DNA of 64,000 nucleotides from JAGVSR01 sp963750715 (GCA_963750715.1 CAVVRP010000011.1:117668-181667); one strand, 5' to 3'. Shown: positions 1 through 9,083, numbered from the stretch's first letter. A program made the numbers and translations. The notes: generated by a model not told the origin, from the sequence alone.

Positions 1-248
1 GAGATAGGTCCGCGTGTCGGCAACGCCTGAGCGACTTCCACACCGGAGACCTTTAGAACGGCGGGCAGGACTTCTATTCTGTGTTGGCTGGCTTCGGACG
101 AGCCATCGAGATGATAGCTGCCGGTCGGACAAGCTAGCGAGCGGCGACGTCGTATCGGTGCACTTCACGACTTCTGTTAGTGGAAGTGGACTGATGTTGT
201 CACATTACCGATTGGCAGATCGCCAAGACTTTGCAGTGAACATGCCCA

Positions 249-388
249 TCAAGCTGCAGCGGCAACCACTTGCCATTTTCTCATCGCTTCATCGCGAAAC
301 TGGCGAAGTGTCTGACGGGATATCAGATGACGTTGGACGTTGAAGGTGTTGCCATTGATCGAGACGAACACCTCATCAAGATGCCAAC
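249..388 (-). pseudogene. IS6-family transposase remnant, internally deleted
   Basis: Read leftward, this stretch opens with the IS6-family hallmark WHLDEVFVSINGN, which carries the first catalytic aspartate of the DDE domain. After about five unrelated residues it jumps straight to the family's C-terminal end (ISRQTLRQFRDEAMRKWQ) and a stop. The whole middle of the catalytic domain, with the second Asp and the Glu, is absent, so it cannot be active. Two other IS6 pieces lie at 24.7 kb (N-terminal) and 61.7 kb (central). The assignment rests on recognised motifs only. Confidence 0.6.
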
Positions 389-449
389 GTGTGCTGCGGG
401 TGGATGCGACCTCCTTTGTCCTTCACCGTAACGATGATAAGGCAGCAGC

Positions 450-935
450 TCACAACATTACTTGAGGGCGGGATCCACAATGGCGCTCGATGGGAAGCAA
501 GGAAAGCGCTCGCCTCGGTAGGCACGCCCGGGAAAATTCGCCTCCATTCTTTCGAGCATCACCCCAGCCAGTTCCGGGCAGTCTTGCGACATTTGCTGCT
601 TCGATATCGTTGATGATGAGCGCACGATTCTGGACCTCATAGCCGAGCGGTACCGATCCGCCCATCCACATACCTTTCTGACGTGATGCGCGGAACTTGT
701 CGCGAATGCGTTCTCCTGCGATTTCTCGCTCGAATTGGGCGAACGATAGCAACACGTTCAACGTAAGTCGTCCCATCGACGTCGTAGTGTTGAATTGCTG
801 AGTCACCGCGACAAACGAGATTCCTTGCGCATCAAATACCTCGACGATTTTTGCAAAGTCGGCCAGTGAGAGCGGATCGGCCCGTCCGTCATCCACTTTG
901 ACGACGAAGCCACCGCCCACACCGCGGCACAGCAA
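450..935 (-). pseudogene. Serine recombinase (resolvase/invertase type) remnant
   Basis: The readable frame holds the middle of a large serine recombinase catalytic domain. It includes FVAVTQQFNTTTSMGRLTLN, then LLSFAQFEREIAGERIRDK, then the post-catalytic segment GMWMGGSVPLGYEV that leads into the recombinase domain. The N-terminal part with the nucleophilic serine (the usual RVSTxxQ region) is missing upstream of 935. After about residue 113 the frame runs into unrelated sequence. It would once have catalysed site-specific integration or excision. Its position beside a transposase remnant and an ATPase remnant marks the left end of the window as mobile-element debris. Confidence 0.7.
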
Positions 936-1026
936 TGCATAGACCGCTAGGCTTCACTGGTGAACGAACGCCGTATCGGCCTCCAGTGTTTGCGGAGGTC
1001 TTGCTCGTCGTTTCGGTAACAAGAAG

Positions 1027-1378
1027 GTGCTCTTCGAGAAGGGTCGCCAAGCTGATTGGCGCAACGCCGTTAGGGGTGCACTGGAGCAACTTCGCGAGAC
1101 ATGGGAGCGTGCGGTAGAAGAGTTTATCGGGCCAGACTTCAAGCGGCTCTCGACTAAGGTTGACTCCAGAGAATCTGCGCAAGCTTACAGTATTGGAAAT
1201 CGCCGATTGCGATGCGATGCGCGAAGGCTATGGCACCTGCTCGGAACTTCTTCATAGTGTCGGAGAGGGCTTGAACCCAAAGCTGCCAACGCCGGAGGAG
1301 ATTCAATCGGAGATCGCCAAGTTGCGGCAATGGCACAACAATCTGCGCTCCCGCCAAACGAAGGTGAAGGCGGCATAG
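1027..1378 (+). pseudogene. C-terminal remnant of an AAA-family ATPase, frameshifted
   Basis: Two overlapping frames join into one recognisable tail. The first reads DWRNAVRGALEQLRETWERA. After a one-base shift near 1160 it continues as ENLRKLTVLEIADCDAMREG, then LLHSVGEGLNPKLPTPEEI and a basic end. This pattern (LRExWERAVEE, a Cys-Ser-His region, then PxPEEI and W-rich helices) resembles the C-terminal end of large coiled-coil AAA ATPases, some of them phage-defence or anticodon-nuclease proteins. The nucleotide-binding part is not present in the window. The family assignment is tentative. Confidence 0.4.
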
Positions 1379-1548
1379 CGCGAAACGCTAGGATTTCTGA
1401 GCTCCGCGATTACTTCTGCCATCCTCTTCCGCGTCGACGTCCCTGATGGAGATTCCGATGAATCGCACAGCGGTGGATGTCTGCAAGGTCGTCACTGGCA
1501 GCACTGGTAGGAAGATAACTGGATGTCACGTAGTCTCGGCATTCGCGA

Positions 1549-2030
1549 GAATTCGAGACGAGTTTTTGTGCTCGCATGCTTGGCGACGTGACAACGGAAA
1601 ATTCTTCCGACGAGTTCGTGCCGGCATCCCTGGGCACCTGACACGCAAGGACAGTGTGATCAATTTTGTGCTGGCTTCCTAAGCGCGGCGGCTGACCCGA
1701 ACTAGTCCGATGAGTTGGTGCCTACGTCCTCCCGCGCAGTCGGACGCGAGAATTCGAGACGAGTTTTTGTGCTCGCGTGGTAGCCGAGGCGACATCCCAA
1801 AATCTTTCCGACGAACTTGTGCCGGCGCCCCATGCGACATGACACAAGAGGAAAAGGTGAGCACTTTTGCGTTGGCATCCTAAGCGCACTGACTGACCCG
1901 CATTAGTCCGACGACTTGGTGCCTGCGTCCACCGGCACAAGCAGACGCGAGAATTCTTCGAGACGAGTTTTTGTGCTCGCATGCTTGCAGAGCTGGCGGC
2001 GGCGAACTTTTCGGACAAGTTAGACTTACG
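1549..2030. repeat. Higher-order tandem repeat (about 50-bp units in about 200-bp blocks)
   Basis: A degenerate core, GAcGAgTTtgTGCcgGC, recurs at about 1557, 1609, 1658, 1709, 1758, 1810, 1859, 1910, 1962 and 2014, with spacings of 52, 49, 51, 49, 52, 49, 51, 52 and 52. Every fourth unit is the most alike: 1557, 1758 and 1962 all read GAGACGAGTTTTTGTGCTCG, and the units at 1709 and 1910 share TGGTGCCTRCGTCC. The array is therefore a four-unit block of about 201-204 bp repeated two and a half times. No convincing protein is encoded. Related single units occur near 60.8, 61.06 and 61.73 kb. Confidence 0.85.
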
Positions 2031-2133
2031 CGGCTACGAGCGAGTCAACGAGCTTGTCAACATTGGCGTAGCATGAATGCCCGACACAGCGGCAACGGCC
2101 GAGTGCACTGCAACGACCTAGATGGCGCGGTTG

Positions 2134-3076
2134 CTACGCCAATGCTTCCAACTTGTCGAATGAGCCGGTCCAGCCCATGGTCATGCTGCCGCGTTGTTTG
2201 ATGAACTCTGCAATGTCGGCCGGGGTCGCGTCTCGCGGCTCCCATCGCACGGTCACGCGCGTGCGATCCGCATCCTCGGAAGCCAGCTCCACCGTGGTGA
2301 GCATGGTTTGCGGCCAGTTGACGAAGAACGGCGGCCGGATCACCTGCTCCTTGTCGTCGCAGAACTGCTGCGTGTAGACGATGCGGCCAGGTTTTTCGAG
2401 CGCCAGATAAGTCACGCGTCCGTGCATCACCATGCCGTTTGCGGCGGTCATCGCATAGAATGAGGTGCCCCCGATACGCGGCTCCGTTCGCAGGAATTGC
2501 ATGGTAGCCCCAGTCGGCGGCAGCCATTGCGCGAGATGCTCCGGATCCGTCCACATCTCGTAGATGCGCTCAATGGGAGCATCGAACGTACGCGAAATGA
2601 AAAACTGCTCTGCCCCCGCGTGTCTCTTCCCGAGATACTCGGCCAGTCGATCCCAGGTGGCCTCGCCACCGGCCTTCTTGATGAACCCGCGCATTTCTGT
2701 AGCAATTTCGGGTGTTGCGAACGCCATGCTCATGTCGAGCTGGGTGCGCCCATCGCGTTCGGTGAAGAGCGCCGTCACACGAAACAGCGGCGGGCGATCC
2801 TTGTGGCCGCCATGGTCGTAGACCATGCGCTGCCGGGGCACGACTTCGAGATACTGCGTCGTGTTTTCGTAGTCGGTGCCGTCTGGCCCGTGCATGGTGT
2901 AGTGCCAGTGTCCGCCAGTGCGCAGGTCGCGGCTATGGGTCGTCAGACGTGAAGCCGCGCGGGCCCCACCATTGCGCCACCTCTTCTGGAATTGTCCAGG
3001 CATCCCACACGGCTTGCAGCGGCGCGTCGTAGACGCGGGTGAGCGAGATGACGTTCGACTTACTTCTTTCGGCCAT
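2134..3076 (-). CDS. Double SRPBCC (AHSA1-like) protein, frameshifted near 2949
   Basis: This encodes two consecutive START/SRPBCC (Aha1 C-terminal-like) ligand-binding domains. The chosen start at 3076 gives MAERSKSNVISLTRVYDAPL, then VWDAWTIPEEVAQWWGPRGF, a typical domain opening. A stop follows a few codons later, but one extra base near 2949 (RGFT to LTTHSRDL) restores the frame. The frame then continues through GGHWHYTMHGPDG and into a second domain starting at EQFFISRTFDAPIERIYEMW. The start overlaps the end of arsR by 17 bases, so the two are translationally coupled, as arsR/SRPBCC pairs often are. The ligand is unknown. The shift is either a mutation or a sequencing indel. Confidence 0.75.
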
Positions 3077-3410
3077 GGCCGGCTCCTTTGGTTTTTGATT
3101 TCAGATAGGCGCCGAGCCGATCGAGTTGATCTTCCCACGCGACTCGATGCTGCTCCATCCAGTCCACTGCCTCGCGCAACGGCTCGCCGTTGAGTTGGCA
3201 GGGCCGCCACTGGGCCTTGCGACCTTTGGTGATGAGTCCAGCGTTTTCCAGAACTTTCAGATGCTTGGTCACTGCAGGAAGGCTCATCTCCCGCAGGAAC
3301 GGCTCTGCGAGGTCGGATACGTTGGCTTCGCCCTCAGACAGTCTCGCGAGCATCGCGCGCCGAGTAGGATCAGCGAGCGCGGCGAAGGTGCGGCTGAGAG
3401 GGTCTCTCAT
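3060..3410 (-). CDS. ArsR/SmtB-family transcriptional regulator
   Basis: This is a 116-residue winged-helix regulator. It shows the ArsR signature: ADPTRRAMLARLSEGEANVS, then the recognition helix region LPAVTKHLKVLENAGLI and the wing KGRKAQWRPCQL. There is no metal-binding CxC or ELCVC motif in helix 3, so it belongs to the metal-independent, SRPBCC-linked subgroup (SdpR/YczG-like). It lies upstream of and overlaps the SRPBCC gene, and it probably represses its own operon. A perfect GTTAATTAAC palindrome sits 17 bases before the start codon and is a plausible operator. Confidence 0.9.
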   Translation of the reverse strand: MRDPLSRTFAALADPTRRAMLARLSEGEANVSDLAEPFLREMSLPAVTKHLKVLENAGLITKGRKAQWRPCQLNGEPLREAVDWMEQHRVAWEDQLDRLGAYLKSKTKGAGHGRKK

Positions 3411-3426
3411 GGTAGAACACCAATAA

Positions 3427-3436
3427 GTTAATTAAC
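3427..3436. promoter_or_regulatory. Palindrome, possible ArsR operator
   Basis: GTTAATTAAC is a perfect 10-base palindrome inside the AT-rich leader of arsR, in otherwise GC-rich DNA. It would overlap the promoter or ribosome-loading zone of the arsR-SRPBCC operon. Its role is inferred from position. Confidence 0.4.
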
Positions 3437-4045
3437 AATATGGTTTAATATGCGAGCGGATTGGTGCGTTGTCAAGAGGCGGCCAAAGACCCCTCCCTGC
3501 ACGAGGTATCAGTGCAAATGCCAAGGAAAATTCTGCGCGAGTGATTGCCGTGCGCGTGTCAACTGCAACGACGAAGGTGGTGACTCACGTCACGACCCGG
3601 CGCAGCCGAGTTGGACAAATGCTCGTGACATCGAGCTGTCGTCTATCTAGTCGCAACGCAGGCAAGTCCTGGACCGGAATGCCTTCGATTGGCAGACGCA
3701 AAAATGCACATGCGGTCTGATGATCCGTGTCTCGGTTCGTCCGGTTGTGGCCCGAAGCTGCCATTGCCTGGTTTGCTGCTTCAGATTGCAAAGCGGCCAC
3801 CTACCAGCTGCTAGATTCGCATAATCGGGCTTATCGCCAATCACCACTTCCTGCGGCCAGTGTGAAGCTAAGCCCGAGGAACCTCTGTAGATGTAGGCCG
3901 AATTAGAATGCAGCCATCGGGCGAGCATTTATGACTGTTTTTTGTGTCAGTTCAGCCACCCGACAACATCGGTGGTGAGCCGCGTCCGACCCGAAGCGCG
4001 CGAAGATCCAGCGGCACGGCTTGATGGCGCCAAACCCTTCGTTGA
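3437..4045. other. About 600 bases with no recognisable gene
   Basis: All six frames were read. None shows a known family, a plausible ribosome-binding site with a start, or an RNA gene. The short open frames here have atypical composition. The stretch separates the arsR operon from the convergent end of the TetR gene. Confidence 0.5.
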
Positions 4046-4597
4046 TTATTTCTCCAGACCGGTCTTGGTGGCGCGAAGAATATCATCCGACAGTTTTGGA
4101 TCGTCCACTGCCCGGGCAAGCACGAGGGCGCCGACTAAAGAGGCGACTATCGCGAGCGCTTCTTCATCGCGCTGCCGCTGTTTCAGCCCAGGCTCCATTC
4201 GTCCGCTCAACTGGATGATCATACCCCGCAAGCCGCTGGTGAAGCGCTGACGCACGCCTTTGCTTTGACGCGGCATTTCACAAACCAGGGCGGCCAAGGG
4301 GCAGCCACTTCCAGGGTTATCGCGATGTTCTGCCGAAAGGTAGTCCGTGACGTAGCGGCGGAGTGTGGAAGTCCCACCCAATTCCTGGCCCTTAGCGGAA
4401 ATCACGTGTTCCAACGCTTCTTCGACAAGCCGTTCCTTTGATCCAAACTGGCTGTAAAGGCCGCCGTGGGTCATACCGGCCGCCTCGGTCAGGGCGTCGA
4501 CGCCTGCACCGGATATCCCACGCTCTCGCATGAGTCGTGAGGCTTCCCTTAGAATTCGCTCACGGTTTTCGGCCGCCTTCTCTTTTGAAACTCGCAT
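4046..4597 (-). CDS. TetR/AcrR-family transcriptional regulator
   Basis: This is a 183-residue TetR repressor. The N-terminal helix-turn-helix spans roughly residues 8-55, with ENRERILREASRLMRERGIS followed by LTEAAGMTHGGLYSQFGSKE, a classic recognition helix. The C-terminal part (GCPLAALVCEMPRQSKGVR) resembles the NemR/AcuR-like ligand domain, which contains a conserved cysteine. It is transcribed divergently from an oxidoreductase, two hydrolases and an Old Yellow Enzyme gene, so it probably senses an electrophilic or xenobiotic compound and represses that set. Twin operator-like repeats lie in the 100-base intergenic region. Confidence 0.9.
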   Translation of the reverse strand: MRVSKEKAAENRERILREASRLMRERGISGAGVDALTEAAGMTHGGLYSQFGSKERLVEEALEHVISAKGQELGGTSTLRRYVTDYLSAEHRDNPGSGCPLAALVCEMPRQSKGVRQRFTSGLRGMIIQLSGRMEPGLKQRQRDEEALAIVASLVGALVLARAVDDPKLSDDILRATKTGLEK

Positions 4598-4624
4598 GTC
4601 TCAGCCTTGGTTCGAGAATCTGAC

Positions 4625-4672
4625 TTGACAAATATAATTACGATCGCCATCTAATGCAATCATTACGATCGC
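4625..4672 (+). promoter_or_regulatory. Promoter with two direct operator repeats for the TetR regulator
   Basis: The intergenic region contains TTGACA at 4625-4630 and TCTAAT at 4650-4655 (19-base spacer), a good rightward -35/-10 pair. The 11-mer ATTACGATCGC occurs exactly twice, at 4637-4647 and 4662-4672, 25 bases apart. Each copy carries a CGATCG palindrome. The copies lie within and just after the promoter, an ideal position for repression by the adjacent TetR protein. The repeat identity is seen directly. Binding is inferred. Confidence 0.65.
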
Positions 4673-4699
4673 AATCAAAACAGGTCAGGGAGAACCACT

Positions 4700-5689
4700 A
4701 TGAGCCGTGTCGTGCGCTTTCACCGCCTTGGAGGACCGGAAGTTCTGGAAATCGAGGAGCTTCCGGACCGGCCCCTGAACGAAGGCGAGCTGCGCGTGCG
4801 TGTCGAAGCCATCGGCCTCAATCGCGCAGAGCAAATGTTCCGATCCGGTGCTTACCTGGAGCAGCCGAACTTGCCTGCCCAAAACGGCTACGAGGCATCA
4901 GCCGTGGTGCTTGAACTGGGCTCCGGCGTAAGCGGGTTCGCGGTTGGCGAGGCCATCAGTGTCATTCCTGCCTTCTCGCTCAATGCCTATGGCGTCTACG
5001 CCGAGGTTGCGGTTGTGCCCGCCTATGCCGTGGTCAAGCGCCCCAAGGGTCTGAATGCCATCGAGGCGGCGGCTGTTTGGATGGCATACATCACCGCGTA
5101 CGGCGCACTCATCGACATCGCCAATGTCGGCAAGGGCGACGCAGTCGTCATCCCGGCCGCATCATCGAGTGTGGGGCTTGCGGCCATCCAGATCGTCAAT
5201 AGCGTGGGCGGCGTTTCGATTGCGATGACGCGGACCAGTGTGAAGGCGGCTGCATTAAAGGCGGCTGGCGCGGCGCATGTCGTAGCGACAGAAGAGCAGG
5301 ACTTGGTGGAGGCCATCAATGCAATCAACAACGGCAAGGGTGCTCGTGTCGTTTTCGATCCCGTCGGCGGACCTGGTGTTGAGAAACTTGCTGCAGCAAT
5401 GGCGCCCGGCGGCACACTGGTCCTGTACGGACTGTTGAGCCTGCAGCCCACGCCTTTCCCATTCGGGCCAGCGCTTCTCAAGGGACTGACTGTCCGGGGC
5501 TACACGCTGTTTGAAGTCGTGGCCGACAAGTCTCGCCGCGAAGCAGCGATCTCATTTATCACACGCGGGCTCGAAGCAGGGACGCTGAAGCCGGTCATCG
5601 CCAAGACCTTTCCCTTCGATCAGATCGTCGAAGCGCACCGATACCTGGAATCGAACGTCCAGTTCGGAAAAATCGTCGTCACCGTGTGA
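4700..5689 (+). CDS. MDR-family NAD(P)H:quinone/alcohol oxidoreductase
   Basis: This is a 329-residue medium-chain dehydrogenase/reductase of the quinone-oxidoreductase type. The GroES-like N-terminal half shows VRVEAIGLNRAEQMFRSGAY. The cofactor-binding half has the AASSSVGLAAIQIVNSVGG variant of the AxxGxxG nucleotide motif, then VFDPVGGPGVEKLA. The structural and catalytic zinc cysteines of true alcohol dehydrogenases are absent, which points to a zinc-free NADPH reductase acting on quinones or enones. AGGGAG lies 7 bases ahead of the ATG at 4700. It is the first gene of the TetR-controlled set. Confidence 0.85.
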   Translation: MSRVVRFHRLGGPEVLEIEELPDRPLNEGELRVRVEAIGLNRAEQMFRSGAYLEQPNLPAQNGYEASAVVLELGSGVSGFAVGEAISVIPAFSLNAYGVYAEVAVVPAYAVVKRPKGLNAIEAAAVWMAYITAYGALIDIANVGKGDAVVIPAASSSVGLAAIQIVNSVGGVSIAMTRTSVKAAALKAAGAAHVVATEEQDLVEAINAINNGKGARVVFDPVGGPGVEKLAAAMAPGGTLVLYGLLSLQPTPFPFGPALLKGLTVRGYTLFEVVADKSRREAAISFITRGLEAGTLKPVIAKTFPFDQIVEAHRYLESNVQFGKIVVTV

Positions 5690-5729
5690 CCCGGAACAAA
5701 AAGTTTGCCCTTCCAAAACCGGAACGCCA

Positions 5730-6611
5730 ATGGCGTCCAATGATCTAACTGCAACAACGGAGGATACCGTGACGAACGCTGTCGACGTCCAAACCAAGCA
5801 TGTTGCCGTCGGTGATGTGAGCTACGCCTATCGCGAGCTTCGCCCGGCAATGCTGGCAGATCCCACACCGGTACTCTTTCTGCACCGCTTTCGTGGCACG
5901 TTGGACGATTGGGATCCGGCGTTTGTCGACGAACTCGCCAAGACGCGCCATGTCATCTTGTTCAGCGACGCCGCTGTCGGCTCGTCTACCGGCACGCCGG
6001 CCAAGGACTTCGACGAAAAGGGGCGCAATGCAGCCGCGTTCGCGCGCGCGCTTGGACACACTCAAATTGACGTGCTGGGGTTCTCGATGGGCGGGTTCGT
6101 CTGTCAGACCATTGCCCTTCAGGAGCCAAAGCTCGTTCGCAAAGTGATTGGAATCGGTACGGGGCCAGCGGGTAACGCCGAGACGGCTCCTCCGACCGAC
6201 ATTGTGTTTGGCATAGCCTTGAAGGAAACGTACGCCTTCGAAGACGTTCGCTACCTTTTCTTTGCCGAAGGCCGTGAGAAGGAAACCCAAGCGTTTATCG
6301 ACCGCATGGGCATCCGCAAGGATCGCGAACCCGTCGTTGGGCCACCGGTCATCGCCGCGATGGTGGAGTCGGTCTCTGGGTTCATGAGCGGTCAGACCGA
6401 CCACTACGCGCGCCTGAAGCAGTTAAAGCAGCCTTTTCTCATCGTTTCCGGCGACAGAGATCCGTTCTTTCCGCTGAAGAACACCTGGCTGCTTTTTCGA
6501 GAACTTACAAACGCACAGGTCGCCGTGTATCCGCTGTCCGGGCACGGACCTCATCAACAGCACCCTGTGGAAGTAGCGGCGGAGATCGAGCGATTTCTGT
6601 CTACGGCGTGA
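5730..6611 (+). CDS. Alpha/beta hydrolase
   Basis: This is a 293-residue alpha/beta-hydrolase-fold protein. The oxyanion segment is LFLHRFRGTLDDWDP. The nucleophile elbow GFSMGG places the catalytic serine near residue 119. The acid is likely in SGDRDPFFP and the histidine in LSGHGPHQQHP. Such enzymes cleave esters, lactones or C-C bonds; the substrate cannot be told from sequence. A GTG at 5769 behind GGAGGATACC is an alternative start. It follows the oxidoreductase by 40 bases in the same direction and has a diverged paralogue immediately downstream. Confidence 0.85.
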   Translation: MASNDLTATTEDTVTNAVDVQTKHVAVGDVSYAYRELRPAMLADPTPVLFLHRFRGTLDDWDPAFVDELAKTRHVILFSDAAVGSSTGTPAKDFDEKGRNAAAFARALGHTQIDVLGFSMGGFVCQTIALQEPKLVRKVIGIGTGPAGNAETAPPTDIVFGIALKETYAFEDVRYLFFAEGREKETQAFIDRMGIRKDREPVVGPPVIAAMVESVSGFMSGQTDHYARLKQLKQPFLIVSGDRDPFFPLKNTWLLFRELTNAQVAVYPLSGHGPHQQHPVEVAAEIERFLSTA

Positions 6612-6719
6612 TCAAGCGAAAGAACCCGTGCTGGCATCTGCAGGCAATCTGATCGTGCTCCGCCGCCCGGTCTCGATTTGAGAAAGACATGGCTAACTCA
6701 AAGTGAGATGGAGAGTAGT

Positions 6720-7562
6720 ATGAACATGCGCCCCAAGTGGCAGACTGCCCCAACCAGAAGCGTCGATGTCGGCGGGACGAAATTCGTCTACCGGCAGCTC
6801 GGGCCGGACACCGGAGTGCCGGTGATCTTCTTCAACCATCTGGCTGCGGAACTGGACAGTTGGGATCCCCGCGTCGTCGACGGCATCGCCGCGGGACACC
6901 GCGTGATCGTCTTCAATAACCGGGGGGTCGGCGCGTCAGAAGGCAAGACTCCCACTTCAGTGGAGGCGATGGCGCGGGACGCGATTGCCTTCATCCGAGC
7001 CTTGGGATTCGAACAAGTCGATCTGTTTGGCTTTTCCCTTGGCGGCTTCATCTCGCAGGTCATCGCGCTGGAAGAGCCGCAACTTGTCCGGAAGATCATC
7101 CTTGCGGGAACCGGACCAGCTGGAGGTACTGGCATCGACAAGGTGACGCCGGTGACCTTCCGCGACATGATGAAGGGCGCGCTCACCTTCAAGCATCCGG
7201 AATACTATCTCTTCTTCACTAAAACCCCCAATGGCCGCAGGGCTGCGCGCGAGTTTCTGAAACGGCTGAAAGAGCGTACCAACGACCGCGATGAGCCGGT
7301 TTCGATCGGCAACTTCATTAGACAGTTGAAGGCCATACATGCGTGGGGACTTCAGGCACCTGCCGATCTGTCGCGCATTCTCCATCCTGTGTTGGTGGCG
7401 AACGGCGATGACGACAAGATGGTGCCAACCCTTAATTCGGTCGATATGGCGCACCGTCTGCCGAATGCCGAGCTTGTGCTCTATGACGACGCCGGACACG
7501 GGGGCGTTTTCCAGTATCACGAGGCGTTCGTGAAAAAGGCCCTGGAGTTTTTGAAGGATTGA
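6720..7562 (+). CDS. Alpha/beta hydrolase, paralogue of the preceding gene
   Basis: This is a 280-residue alpha/beta hydrolase. The start at 6720 was chosen because GATGGAGAG sits just upstream. It shows FFNHLAAELDSWDP, the nucleophile elbow FGFSLGG (serine near residue 106), an acid region NGDDDKMVP, and a terminal DDAGHGGVFQYH carrying the catalytic histidine. It is clearly related to the upstream hydrolase (shared GTGPAG segment and layout), which suggests tandem duplication and divergence. It probably belongs to the same transcription unit as the oxidoreductase. Substrate unknown. Confidence 0.85.
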   Translation: MNMRPKWQTAPTRSVDVGGTKFVYRQLGPDTGVPVIFFNHLAAELDSWDPRVVDGIAAGHRVIVFNNRGVGASEGKTPTSVEAMARDAIAFIRALGFEQVDLFGFSLGGFISQVIALEEPQLVRKIILAGTGPAGGTGIDKVTPVTFRDMMKGALTFKHPEYYLFFTKTPNGRRAAREFLKRLKERTNDRDEPVSIGNFIRQLKAIHAWGLQAPADLSRILHPVLVANGDDDKMVPTLNSVDMAHRLPNAELVLYDDAGHGGVFQYHEAFVKKALEFLKD

Positions 7563-7733
7563 GGCAGCTCATCGGAGGTAGGCTCTTACGCCCGGTCTTG
7601 GATCGGCTATTTCCGTTCCCGCTGACATCAAAGGCTTTGGCTTTACCTCGAGTGAGGGCGGGTCAATTGATCTGATCATGGCACCGACTAGCGTGGCCGA
7701 GTTAGTGACAACTCTAGACTGAAAGGACAGACC

Positions 7734-9059
7734 GTGATCGCTCAAAGCGGTGACCGGACGACATCAGCCCCGGCAACAAACGATCTGGACCGTGCAACCG
7801 CCACGACCTCGCATGTTCGAGAAAATCCATTGAACCAGCCTCTGCGGTTGCCCAATGGCAGTGAGCTCAGAAATCGCCTTGCGAAAGCGGCCATGAGCGA
7901 GACTCTGGCCACTTACGATAATCGCCCGACGCCGGAACTCGTCGAGCTGTATCGGCGGTGGGCTGCATCGGGAATTGCACTCCTCATCACTGGAAATGTT
8001 ATGATCGACCGGCGAGCATTGGGCGAACCGGGCAACGTGGCGATCGAAGATGAAACCGATCTGCCGATGTTGCAGCGTTGGGCGCGGGCGGCAACCGATC
8101 AAGGTGCGGCGATCTGGGCTCAGCTCAATCATCCGGGCAAGCAGTCACCGAAAGGCCTCAACCACGAGAACATCGCTCCGTCAGCCATTCCGTTCCGCGA
8201 AGACTTGGCCACCTTTTTTGCTACCCCGCGCGAAGCCACCGCGGCCGAGATTGAGGACATCATCCAGCGATTCGGACGCAGTGCGGTGATCTGCAAAAAG
8301 GCGGGCTTCCGCGGCGTACAAATTCACGGCGCCCACGGCTACTTGGTCAATCAGTTTTTGTCGCCGCACCATAATCAACGCATTGACGAATGGGGCGGCA
8401 GCATCGAGAACAGACGCCGCTTTGTGCTGTCCGTCTACGCGGAGATCCGCAACCGCGTCGGCCGTGACTTTCCCGTTGGCATCAAGCTCAATTCCGCCGA
8501 TTTCCAGCGCGGAGGCTTCACCGAGGATGAGTCAATGGCGACGGTCGTTGCTCTCGCAGAAGCAGGCGTCGATTTGATCGAGATCTCGGGCGGCACTTAC
8601 GAAGCCCCCGCCATGAGTGGTGTTGTCACCAAGCCGCAAAAGGCATCCACTGCAACGCGCGAAGCCTACTTCCTTGAGTTCGCCGAAAAGGCGCGGGGCT
8701 TGGTGACAACGCCGTTGATGGTCACTGGCGGCTTCCGCACAGCCGCAGGCATTGACGCTGCGTTGCGTTCCAGGGCGCTCGATGTAATTGGTCTGGCGCG
8801 GTTATTGGCAATCGATCCAGATGCGCCAGCAGCGCTGCTCCAAGGACAGGATAGTCCACAGCGCGTGCGTCCGATCAAGACGGGCATCAAGAAGGTCGAT
8901 CGCATGGGCATCATGGAAATCTCCTGGTACGGGCAACAACTGAAGCGGATCGCTACCGGCCGCAATCCGCGCCCAAACAAAAGGGCGCTTTTTGCGTTTC
9001 TGAGAGCCTTGGTGTCGAGCGGCTGGGGAACTTTCCGCACCCGGCGGCTGAGAGCATGA
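7734..9059 (+). CDS. Old Yellow Enzyme-family NADH:flavin oxidoreductase
   Basis: This is a 441-residue FMN-binding TIM-barrel ene-reductase. Family features are NRLAKAAMSETLATYDNRPT at the phosphate-binding N-terminus, AQLNHPGKQSPKG, the active-site GVQIHGAHGYLVNQFLSPH, NRTD-like HHNQRIDEWGGSIENR, and a C-terminal VTGGFRTAAGIDAAL flavin-phosphate site. It reduces activated C=C bonds in enones, enals or nitro compounds. The long N-terminal leader of about 30 residues is unusual. The start is GTG at 7734 behind AAAGGACAG. Its place after an MDR reductase and hydrolases suits a detoxification role. Confidence 0.88.
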   Translation: MIAQSGDRTTSAPATNDLDRATATTSHVRENPLNQPLRLPNGSELRNRLAKAAMSETLATYDNRPTPELVELYRRWAASGIALLITGNVMIDRRALGEPGNVAIEDETDLPMLQRWARAATDQGAAIWAQLNHPGKQSPKGLNHENIAPSAIPFREDLATFFATPREATAAEIEDIIQRFGRSAVICKKAGFRGVQIHGAHGYLVNQFLSPHHNQRIDEWGGSIENRRRFVLSVYAEIRNRVGRDFPVGIKLNSADFQRGGFTEDESMATVVALAEAGVDLIEISGGTYEAPAMSGVVTKPQKASTATREAYFLEFAEKARGLVTTPLMVTGGFRTAAGIDAALRSRALDVIGLARLLAIDPDAPAALLQGQDSPQRVRPIKTGIKKVDRMGIMEISWYGQQLKRIATGRNPRPNKRALFAFLRALVSSGWGTFRTRRLRA

Positions 9060-9083
9060 AAGGTCGATTGTGAACCAGAATTA

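Noticed and set aside
1722..2018. 98-residue leftward protein across the repeat array (RAQKLVSNSR repeated)
   Set aside because: The protein repeat is a by-product of the DNA repeat; unit spacings (49, 51, 52) are not multiples of three, so no frame is kept through the array.
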